Source: Molossus alvarezi (Eukaryota; Chordata; Mammalia; Chiroptera; Molossidae). Taken from it: DNA of 64,000 nucleotides. Below, in pieces: positions 54,483 to 64,000 of this stretch. The stretch's first letter is position 1. The number at the start of each line of letters is the position of its first letter. A model generated the notes under the pieces. It was not told where the DNA came from. It did no database searches and was given only the letters and a program-made list of their open reading frames with translations. The stretch is taken from contig CM073888.1 of NCBI GenBank assembly GCA_037176705.1, positions 46,258,810-46,322,809 of the forward strand, written 5' to 3'. The position numbers and the translations under genes were made by a program.

Positions 54483-56585
54483 GTAAACACTGACTTTTAT
54501 GATGCGGCTCTTGGTCCACTTAATAGGAATTGTAATTTGTAAATGTGAATATTCCATTTTATTTAAGACAGTGACTGGCCATGCTATATGTCACCGAATT
54601 CTTACCAGTGCCATTTATCTGAAGCAGGCCTCAAAGCTTCACTTCTGTGGGGGTCGGGGGGTGACACTTCCATTCCTTACTATCTAATTTATAGAACACA
54701 TTCCTTTCTACCAATTTATAGTTTGGGTTTTTAAAAAAATTTATACGTACAAACTACACTTTTTGAAATGTTTTATTCTTAGCAATATGAATCAACTCTC
54801 TATCCAAGCTCTGAAACTCTTTGAATCATAAACAGAATCACAATATGAGTAAAATATAAGTAATGTCATAATTTGTTTTATCATATAAGAAGTTAAAAAT
54901 ATAATTGGATTTCCACCCTGTATTTTAGTGCAAATGATATTCCTCCAGAATAACTCTAGGATTTCTTTTTTATCCATACTGCTCTTTTTATGCTGTGGCC
55001 TCTAACTCTGCCTTACCTGTTTACTACCCATTCCACAGCGGCCTAATTCTTCCCTGTCTTGTCTGTTTCTCATGCTGAGTCATGCCTTACATTTAGGGTA
55101 ACCTGATAAGTAAAGCTCATGAAGTTTTCTCCACTCATTTTTTGTCATTAAATTAATCTCCTAATGTCACTTGTTCTGTATCCACTTTATATTTATTCCC
55201 TTCAACAAGAATGATCTTCAGTGATCTTGAGTCTTATAGACTCAGGGCTCTTAGGTGGAAACTCTTTTGAATCAACATCCTTATTATTTGCCTCTTTCGT
55301 TCAGGAATATTTCTGTATATTTGCACACATGCTCTTTGATAATATAGTTAATGCACTTGAGCCTCTATCTTATCACCCAAAGAAACGCACAAAGAAGAAA
55401 TTGCCAGAGATTTGTACCAGAAAACTGTAGCTTCTGATTGACTTATTTTGTAGGTTTTCCATGTTAATGGGTTATTAGACAGTTCCCAATAGGCTTCTAC
55501 CATGATATTCTCTATATAACTTGATTAACCCATTTTTGTCTTTTGCACACTACTTCTTCAGTTAGTTTCATAGAGCAGAATGCTTCACTATGAAGCTAAG
55601 TGATCAATTAAAGTGCATTGAGTTCCTGGGAACTGTAAATTCAATGCCTTATCATCTGAGCCTTTTCCAGCCACTGAAACCACCCACACAACTTGCTCTT
55701 CACGTATAAACTTGAACCATTTTGGTAAGACACATGGAGATGTTTTATAGATACGGCTGGAATAGATTTCAGCGTATCTCTCACTCTTTGCATTGTTTAT
55801 TCAGTAGAGAATGATGTTTGCTGAGTAGGCAAAAACGTCACATTCTTGGTTGACTCCTAGTCTGTTGCACATGCAACATTGATTTTATTTTTTATATGGG
55901 AGATTAGCTGATTGGTGGAAAAATAATTATTTACTGCCCTAGTCCCAGGAGACAGGTAAATCTGAGATGACAGAGAGAGTAACGCCTTGTTCTGAGTCCT
56001 TTACTGAGGAAAATAGCACTATTTAATTGCAATTGATTGAGAGGATGCTTTGCATTCTTTAAAAACATTAATTACGTAGCTTGTTAAAAGCAGCAATGTG
56101 ATGATTCATTGGAAACATTGAGTGTAGCCTGCTTAACAGATGTCTCCTATGATAACTGCTCACCAATTTAGCAGTTTAGAGAAAAAGATTTAGTCTTTGT
56201 TGTTACCATGGCCAGAGTTATCAGTTATCCAAATAATTCATTATCTACCCAGATATCCATTTTTGCCTACCTTTCTTAAAATTATTCAGTTTGGTAGGGT
56301 GAACTACCAAATTTCTTTGGAGAAATTTCTTATGCCAACCTCCAAAGATCACTTTATAGACTTTTCTTATGAGTCCTACTGAGAAAGGCCTTGTGTTTCC
56401 TGCTAGTCATCATTCCTGCAGTTCAGCTGGCTGCATAGGTGGTTTTTTCACTTTCATAAAAAAATATCCTCAGATCTCAGGACATAACCAAGTTGTTCAA
56501 GAAGCTGGACTCTTAACTTACTGTCTTTATATTTCTGGCACACATCTTTACATATCACATTTTGCATTTATAGTTCAATGATCAG
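54483..56585. other. IRAK3 intron 2, left part, nothing recognised
   Basis: AT-rich intronic sequence without supported repeats; short frames only. Confidence 0.4.
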
Positions 56586-56589
56586 CAAT

Positions 56590-58290
56590 TGTTATTTAGT
56601 TTTGATGTGAAATCCACAGCTTTCTGCTGTCTTCTTAGGAGAGCCATTATGAGTTTTTCATTTTATATGACAGTGAAGTATTGTCCTCTCTTTTTGTGAG
56701 CAATAAAAGAACAATGACTTTTAGTGCCCTTATAGTCCCTAATCTCCAGATTTTGTTTTATACAACAATACCTTATTTAGGATTTTTTTTGCCCTTGCCT
56801 AACTTCCCTAGCTAGAATCGCTAGTATATTTTCTAATAGAAGTAGCAAGACCAGACATCCTTTTCTTGTTGCTGATCTGAAAGGGAAAACATTCAGTCTT
56901 TCAGAATTATGTATGATGTTATCTGTGGGCTTTTCACAGATGTTCTTTATCAAATTAAGGGAATTCTCTTCTATTCTTATGGTTGTTATTATGATAGGTT
57001 ATTGGATTTTACAGGTTTTGTTCCTCATTCTATTAATATGGTGTATTTCACTGATTGATTTTTCAGATATTAAGTCAATATTGGATTTCTGGGATGACTC
57101 CCACTTGGTTGTAGTATATAATCTTCCTTATATGTTTCTGGATTTGGTTTGCTAATATTTTGTTGAGGATTTTTGTACCTATATACATAAGGGATATTGG
57201 TCTGTAATTTTCCTGTGTTTTGTCTGGCATTGGTATAAGGAAAATATTGACGTCAAAAGGATAATTTGGGAGTTGTTACCTCCTCTTCTATTTTGGAAGA
57301 ATTTGTGAAGGACTGGTATTATATTTTCTTTAGTTATTGGTAGTGTTCCCTGTGAATTCATCCAGACCTGTACTTTTCTTTGTGGGAAGTCTTAAAATAT
57401 TAATTCAATCTCTGTCTCTGTTATAGGTCCATTCAGATTGTTTATTTCTTCTTGAGTTAGTTTCAGTAATTTGTGTTTTTCTAGAAATCTGTTTATATCA
57501 TCTAAGTTATCTAATTTTTTTACATATAGTTGTTCTTGTATTCATAATTCTTTTTATTTCTGTAAGGTTGGTAGTTATGTCTCCTGGTTTTGTTCTTGTT
57601 TTAGTAATTTTTGTCTTTCCTCTTCCTTGGTCATTTTTAATAAAGGATTGTCAAATTTGTGATATTTTCACAAATTTGAAAACAATCCACTTTGGTTTCA
57701 TTGATTTTTCTCTCTCATTTTTCTATTTTTTATTTTATTTAATTCCACTCTAATCTTAATTCTTTCTTCCCTTCTGCTTTAGTTTAGTTTACTCTTCTTT
57801 TTCTAGCTTCTTAAGGTATAAATTTAGGTTACTGATTTGAGATATTTCTTCTTTTTTAATGTAAGTATATACAACTATAAATTTTCCTTTAAGCACTGGT
57901 CTTGCTGCATTAAGTTTTGATATGTTGTGTTTTCATTTCATTCATCTTAAAGTATTTTCTAATTTCCCTTATGATTTCTTCTTATATTTGTTATTTATGA
58001 CTTTGTTGTTTAATTTCCATGTATTTGTGAACTTCCCAAATTTTCTTCTGTTATTGATTTCTACTTTAGTTCCATTTTGGTCAGAGATTATGCTTTGTAT
58101 GATTTCAACCCTTTGAAATTTATTGAGGCTCATTTTATTGCCTAACATGTGGTCTATTCTGGAGAATGTTCAATGTGCACTTGTGAAGTATGTATATATT
58201 CTTCTGTTTTTGGATGGAATGTTCTATAGATGTCCGTTGGGTCTTTAGTGTTTGGTTTATAGTACTGTTCAAGGAGGTTCATTATCAATT
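56590..58290 (-). mobile_element. Old L1, ORF2 middle part, antisense
   Basis: Antisense ORF2 phrases in order: gatttggtttgctaatattt, agggatattggtctgtaatt, gtgaattcatccagacctgt, tctagaaatctgtttatatc, tgtggtctattctggagaat. Many stops; about 1.7 kb and decayed, unlike the 38-kb copy. Confidence 0.85.
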
Positions 58291-58979
58291 TATTGTGTTT
58301 TATTGCCTGTCTTCTAAACAAATAGTTTAAGAAACACCAGAATACAATCTAAGAAAAATTTGAAAATGAAGTGAAAAGTTTCTAAAGTCTGAAACAAAAT
58401 GTCAGAAGCAACTGCAAAATATTGCAGGGTTTTAATCTTTTATAGGAAGCCACATAGACTACTCAGTTCAGACAGTACTGTCACAGACAGAAGTTATAGT
58501 CTAAAACTGGGGAGCGGTGGTGGGTATTTGTGCTAGTTAACACAAACACGCAGACATACACACCTCTAATACCTTATGACCCAAGATGGGATGAAAAATA
58601 ATCTAACCCAGGGAGATATAATCCTGTAATTGCAAAAAAACATTAAAATATGTGTATAAAAAGATGGTAACAATGTTGCCTTTTTCTTTCAATTTTCTAC
58701 TTTACAGTTTAAAAAATTAAATAATAGCTAACAATAATTTAAGGTAATTATTCATGTTTTTAGTGAACCAAATTATATTTGTATGATATTTGATCATTAG
58801 AAAGCCATTCACATACATAAATTTGTAGCCATTCAATGGAAATGAAACTGAGCTTTAGAAATGAACATTACTATAAAGGTATTTATTTTCACAGTCTAAG
58901 AAAGGGGAAAAAGCAAGTTTACTAGGGACATAAACTTTTTTTTTTTTTTGGTATTTAGCTCCCCTTATTTCTCTTTTAG
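58291..58979. other. IRAK3 intron 2, right part, nothing recognised
   Basis: Ends in a T13 run and the pyrimidine tract of the exon 3 acceptor. Confidence 0.5.
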
Positions 58980-59044
58980 GAGCAGCTTTGAATCCTTCAG
59001 AGAAGAGTCATCAGGGAGATGGATTTCCAAACATGTTCTTCAAG
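58980..59044 (+). CDS. IRAK3: IRAK3 coding exon 3 (linker after the death domain)
   Basis: Acceptor ctcttttag, 65 nt, donor gtagag. It completes a glycine codon and encodes AALNPSEKSHQGDGFPNMFF plus K, the Ser/Pro-containing linker of IRAK3. It ends on a complete codon. It matches the mammalian exon with a few substitutions. Confidence 0.95.
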
Positions 59045-59672
59045 GTAGAGTGTGTATGCATAGATAATGATCCTTGAACTCTGTTGCATACATAATTGAG
59101 CATAGAAATAAAATAATTAGACAGAAAAATGCTGGAGTTGCAGGTTCTAATTTAACAGCAGAAAAGCCTTAGCTCTGTTAATATACTTTGTTTACTCGGC
59201 AATTCAGAAAAGTAGAGCTTCGTAAATGTTTGAAGTTAAGAACTCGCTCCTCTTAGTGATCTGTCAGATAGGAGGCTTAGAACTATTAAGGGTGCTATAA
59301 GTTATGCATTTGTCTTAACTCAGCTTTTAATTTTTCTGTTCTAACTGGTGTTTTGCATATTGCTGTTAACTGTTATTAAAGCAGATTAGCAGCAATCATT
59401 TTTATAACAATAGAAGTCATTTAAAATTGACCATAACTGACAATGACATTGATACTTGAATTTTTACAGTTGGTCTGGAAACCTTAAATATATATGACAA
59501 TGAATACTATTGAATAAAATAAAATAATTTTGCTTTCTACTAGCTTACTTCTAAATTAGATTTCACTCTACTGAACTGTATAGTCCCAGGGGGAGCTGTG
59601 GACTTCTGTTGAAGTTCTCTTCTATTTAGACTTATGAAACTGAATTACTTTAATACGTATTTCTTCTCTTAG

Positions 59673-59727
59673 GAAACAGCCAATGTCACAGTGGATAATG
59701 TTCTTATTCCTGAACATAATAAAAAAG
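59673..59727 (+). CDS. IRAK3: IRAK3 coding exon 4 (linker)
   Basis: Acceptor ttctcttag, 55 nt, donor gtaaaa. It encodes ETANVTVDNVLIPEHNKK plus one G, almost identical to the mammalian IRAK3 linker. Phase 1 at its end fits exon 5. Confidence 0.95.
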
Positions 59728-60223
59728 GTAAAAAAACAACAACAAAAAAACCACCACCCCAACTTCTTTTTAAATCATGCTTTCAATTAAGTCAATTGAG
59801 AGGGAGAAATATCCGATAAATGTATTAGCTGTTCATTAATATGCAGATTCAGCATGAACTTTTCATAGACATCAAAATATTGTAATTTTGACTTGAGACA
59901 GTTCTGATAGATGATATATTATTGTGATATTAAAAATCTATTGGCCAATGAAGAACATAATTGTGAATTGTGATCTCTTAAGGGAAGTTCTTATTTTCTG
60001 TTTGCGAAACTTGCTATTCTATGTCAGGAAAATATTTAAAAATTATGTGGGGTTTTATATAGTTTTAGAAATTGTCATAGCATTTGCAGAGATTTTTAGA
60101 GATGTTTATATAGCAACTCTGAAAGTTGCTCTGAAAATCCAGTTATTTTCCATATCATCTTTCCTACTTTATTAGCTGAGAGAATAACGTAGTTGTACCC
60201 AGGGGTCATTCTGATAAACTTTA

Positions 60224-60476
60224 TTTTATTTTTTATCATCACCTGAGGACATTTTTCCATTTTTTTGTTCAGATAGAGTGGGAGGGAGAGAGAGGAAGAG
60301 AGAGAGAGAAAGAAACATCGACATGAAAGGGACACATCGAGTGGCTGCCACCTGCACGACCCAACCAGGGCTGAGGACAAACTGCAACCGAGGTACATAC
60401 CCTTGGTGGGAACCAAACCCAGGTCTCTCGGGACTGCAGGCCAATGCTCTAACCTCTGAGCCAAACCAGCCAGGGC
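60224..60476 (-). mobile_element. Ves SINE in IRAK3 intron 4
   Basis: Perfect 17-bp duplication cattctgataaacttta at 60207-60223 and 60477-60493. Complete on the minus strand. Confidence 0.95.
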
Positions 60477-61200
60477 CATTCTGATAAACTTTAATGGCTA
60501 TCTGAGGCTACCTAGTCTAATCTTTGCCACTAGATCTGATGTTTCTTTGGTTCAAAAGAGATTTAGAAAATTTTGGTCCTTTAAGATTTAGCAATAAGGT
60601 CTAAATATTAAATTGGAAATATAGCCAAAATTGGATTCTGAAGTTTTTAGCCAAGCTTTTGCCTTTGGATTTATAGTTGGTTACCTTTTAAATGTTTCTT
60701 CCCAATCTTTGCTTTGACATCTTTCTAATTTACTCTGAGGAAGTTAGCTAGGCATTTAGAAGATTTGGCTTATGAAAAATGTTTCCATCAGTCATTCTTA
60801 GAGAATATTGTTGAGTCATATCAAGATTTCCACTAATATAGGTGTTTTTTTTTTTTTTTTTTGGTTTCACATTCATTGTTCTAATGGCAGAGAAACAACC
60901 TTGGAAAAGTTTCCCCAACTGAGCTTTTTGGCTGATCTCTTTGGAAGGGTGATAGAATTGCAGTGCTATTGCTGAAATATTTAAAAAGCCATTTGCTCTG
61001 TGAAACAGTGGGAGCCAGACCTGAGTAAATGTGCAGAGAGCACATGGTGGGGTTCAGTTTGGCTCCTGTGCCTCACCCCGCCGACTTTCCACTGGGCTCT
61101 GCCATATTTCTGGTATGGAAGTCCTGGCTCTTTGTAGTGGTGGCAGTGGCTCTTTAAAAAAGAAAAAGTAACTTATCTTCTCCCTCCTCTCCTTCCTAAG

Positions 61201-61352
61201 GAACAGTGCTTCAATCCTCCATCAGCTTTCAAAACATCATAGAAGGAACCAAAAACTTCCACAAAGACTTCCGCATCGGAGAAGGGGAGGTTTTTGAGGT
61301 ATTCAGAGCGGAGGTCCAAAACCAAACCTATGCCATTAAGTTATTTAAACAG
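61201..61352 (+). CDS. IRAK3: IRAK3 coding exon 5: start of the pseudokinase domain
   Basis: Acceptor ccttcctaag, 152 nt, donor gtatgg. It completes a glycine codon, then TVLQSSISFQNIIEGTKNFH, KDFRIGEGEVFEVFRAEVQN, QTYAIKLFKQ. The glycine-rich loop IGEGEVFEV and the VAIK-type lysine (AIK, residue about 197) are visible. IRAK3 is a pseudokinase because of changes further on, outside this window. The next exon is not found before base 64000. Confidence 0.96.
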
Positions 61353-62380
61353 GTATGGAAAGAATTACTACCACAGGATATCAGTTCCATTTATTTGCTC
61401 ATGCTTCATATTAGAATGTGTCATTTTTCATCAAGATTGAAAAGAGGTGTATTTGAAAATATAATTTCATAAATGGAAATAAGATCTATGATCTCAGGCG
61501 ACTGGAGAAACGGCTGAGAAATGAATGCCTGTCTTGCAGGAATGTGGAAGTTAAATCCTTCCTATACCCAGAGGTATTGCATGAGAAAGTCTTTTCTGAA
61601 AAGCCTTGTTAGACCTTTGGGACTTGGCTTCAGACGGTCAGATTGTGCTGGCTGCTCTAGTGTTCATGTTTGTTTGATTTTTTTAGGATGGGCAGCTTCG
61701 CAAGCTAAGCCACACACTGGCATCCCGTGGCACTTTAAAAATTGTCTTCTGCCACAGCTCAGGAGTGTGGGGGAGGGGAGGCTTCGGGTGGGAGCAGCAA
61801 GGCAGCTGAGTGCCGGCCCGAAGGGCAGAAAGGGTACTGAGGATTCTGACTGGGGAGTCGGGGAGCGAGGTACACCATACACCCCACAGAGCCGCTCCTC
61901 GTGTTCTTCACTGTTCGTCAGCAATTAGTAAACAGTTTCTAAACTCCTTATGTGGGTGGGTACTGGACTTGCAAAGATGAATAAGGCATATTTCTGTCCT
62001 CGAGTTGCTCACAGTCTAACAGGAGGAAACAGCTGGCTAAAGAAAAGATTAAACTTCAGTGTGAGAAGTACTTGAGCAGACATTTGTCCAAAAGGTCATA
62101 GGAGCACATACAATATAGCCAGAGGCGGAGTGCGTCCAGCACCCAGGAGAGTGTCTGGGACAGAGTAACCACTCAGTAAACATTTCTGCAGTAAACCAGT
62201 GGAACAGTGCATGAAAGGAAGTGACCTTTCAGCTGGATTTTGAAGGATGAGTAGGATTTTGGCAGGAAGTGAGGGGTGGAACAAACAGCAGGTGGAAAGG
62301 CCTGGAGGTTCAGGCCTGAAAGCAGATGTCTTACTCATGAATAATAAATCCAAGTAGCCACAATGGTGGCGGGCATCAGC
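61353..62380. other. IRAK3 intron 5, old repeat traces
   Basis: cagagtaaccactcagtaaacatttctgcag at about 62161-62191 looks like an L2/MIR 3' end. Other parts are unassigned. Confidence 0.4.
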
Positions 62381-62381
62381 A

Positions 62382-62566
62382 TTTTTTTAAATTGATATTT
62401 GGAGAGAGAGACAAACAACATCCATCACCTTGATCAGTTGCCTCCCGCATGTGCCCCTGCCAAGGGAATCCACAACCTGGGTATGTGCCCTGACCGGGAA
62501 TCAAACCCACCACCTTTTGGTATATGGGACCACGTTCCAACCAACTGAGCCATACCAACCAGGGCA
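62382..62566 (-). mobile_element. Diverged Ves-related SINE
   Basis: Minus strand: ctggttggtatggctcagttgg head, ccaaaaggtggtgggtttga, then a shortened body; old copy. Confidence 0.8.
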
Positions 62567-63124
62567 GCATCAATGTTTTTAAAAAGCTTCCCAGGTGGGT
62601 CATATGTAGCCAGTGTTGGGAACCACTGCAGGGCAGAGGCAATGGGGATGACGAGGAGACGGTACGTCTCAGAGATGAGATGAAATGGACCAAAAATAAT
62701 GATCAAAATAGTGGCCTATTAGATAGAGCTGGGGAAATAGGGGAGAGGGAGGGAGGATCTAAGGTGAATCCTACTTGGCAGCTTAAGTTATAGGGACTTT
62801 TTAAAACAAGTAGCCTGATTTCTCCATTTCTTCAAATTGCATTTTGCCCACTAATTCTATATAGACATCTCAAAATTCCTGGTAAGATGACTGGTCTAAT
62901 AAAGAAATGAAACTATCTGCTGGTAAAACCATTCGACAAAGAGAATGCGGTTACTCTAGAGGAGGCCTAACTGAAGCCGGCGTCTTAGGGCCAGTGCGCC
63001 TAAGAGATGAGATGAAACGGCTCCATTTGTACATCCTCGTTTGACTGCACCCTAGGCCCACCTCCCCAAAGGCTCCATCCGTCTCCCCTCCTCTTCCCTC
63101 TGCAGCTCCACCAACGCACACTCC

Positions 63125-63179
63125 ATCTTTTTAAAAATCCTCACCTGAGAATATGTTTTTTAAATTGATTTTAGAAGGA

Positions 63180-63210
<31 letters not shown>

Positions 63211-63328
63211 TCAGTGTGAGAGAAAAGCATCAATCAGTTGCCTCCTGTACGTGCCCTGACCCGGAATCAAACTGTAACCTTTGTGTATGGGTCAGCGCTC
63301 CAGCCGACGGAGCCACCTTGCCAGGGCT
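63125..63328 (-). mobile_element. Ves-related SINE with (GA)n
   Basis: Head gccctggcaaggtggctccg on the minus strand, tail attctcaggtgaggattttt. Short repeat cacactcc at 63117-63124 and 63329-63336. The middle of the body is deleted. Confidence 0.85.
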
Positions 63329-63439
63329 CACACTCCTTTTTGGGAGTTTTCTTTTCAGGAGTCTGGCTTCAGAATGAGATGTCAGTGCCTCTAGATCTCC
63401 TTCCCTCCTGCCCCAGAGACAATTGTTTCTTTGATTGCC

Positions 63440-63660
63440 CCTGACCCCTCCAGTATGGTTTTGCTGACCCTCCTTCGTGTCGTCACAGCGTCACAGCATT
63501 GTATCATAGTACTGACTTCTTCATCCGCCTCTCCCAATAGACTGGATGATTTTCTTTAAAGAGAGCTCATCTATCTTTGTATCCCAGTGCCTCATTACAG
63601 GGCCTAATCCATAATAGTTGCTCAATAAATATTTCTCAAGCAATGAAATGAATGACAAAT
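63440..63660 (+). mobile_element. L2 3' end
   Basis: Ends with cccagtgcctcattacaggg and atagttgctcaataaatatt, the L2 3' terminus. Confidence 0.65.
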
Positions 63661-63825
63661 GTGCCCTTTTTATGAATTTAGTTGCGAGTCTCCAGGAGTA
63701 AAAAGACAGGAGGTAACAAAGGTACCAACAGCTAGACTTTACAAAGTCCTACACACACTCATACAAACACATTACTCGAACATCTGCTTCTTCATCTCTT
63801 CTCTGACTCTCCTGCCTCTGTCTTA

Positions 63826-63885
63826 GTATTTTTTAAATTGATATTTAGAGGGAGAAGCAACATCCATCACAAACACACCCACACA
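63826..63885 (-). mobile_element. Fragment of a Ves-related SINE
   Basis: tttttaaattgatatttagagggagaagc aacatcc repeats the first bases of the copy at 62382 with little else following. Truncated or decayed. Confidence 0.45.
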
Positions 63886-64000
63886 CACATTTATCAGAAA
63901 GATGAGATAATTTAATGAAGCTTGAGCTGCAGAGCATTTTAAAAAAGAAATGTGGTTTTGTAAAATTGGACATTAACATCAATAACCTTTCGTAGAGGGA

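Noticed and set aside
61206..61472. 88-codon frame as a separate small gene
   Set aside because: It is IRAK3 exon 5 read on through its donor at 61353 into the intron.
1..64000. A Helitron of the bat HeliBat type
   Set aside because: I looked for it because such elements are common in vespertilionid bats, but saw no supported terminal hairpin with CTRR end.

Overview
The window is mammalian nuclear DNA and almost certainly from a bat of the Yangochiroptera type. It is packed with tRNA-derived SINEs of the bat Ves family (about 40 copies, both orientations) and with L1 copies of several ages. Spliced exons with GT/AG borders belong to two recognisable vertebrate genes.

Left part (about 1-18.3 kb): the 5' two thirds of TMBIM4, read on the minus strand. 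Five coding exons join in phase (18093-18189, 8309-8417, 7205-7310, 2969-3002, 295-412) and give about 154 codons; the remaining exons lie left of the window. A CpG-rich promoter sits at about 17.85-18.35 kb. The introns hold Ves SINEs, L1 fragments, an L2, an MLT1-like LTR, a hAT-like element and an ERV-type LTR.

Middle part (18.3-36.5 kb): the interval between two divergently transcribed genes. It contains a dense SINE cluster (18.4-20.1 kb), old and young L1 copies, and an internally deleted L1 flanked by its own target-site duplication (22.28-24.13 kb). It also holds a short head-only SINE, long L2-like antisense sequence, and a half-L1 (HAL1-like) element with ORF1 but no ORF2 (33.2-35.3 kb).

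Right part (36.5-64 kb): the 5' end of IRAK3 on the plus strand. A CpG-rich exon 1 (36705-36852) is followed by a 17.4-kb intron 1, then exons 2-5 (54300-54482, 58980-59044, 59673-59727, 61201-61352). Together they give 201 codons covering the death domain and the start of the pseudokinase domain; the rest of the gene lies to the right. Intron 1 carries a full-length L1 in antisense (37990-43837) with both ORFs open and a perfect 17-bp target-site duplication. This is the most notable element of the window.

The head-to-head order TMBIM4 / IRAK3 matches the arrangement known from other mammals, so the genes themselves are conserved. Novelty here lies in the retroelements: the intact L1, two internally deleted non-autonomous L1 derivatives, and a two-copy head-only SINE subfamily. 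I found no tRNA, rRNA, CRISPR or bacterial-type system.
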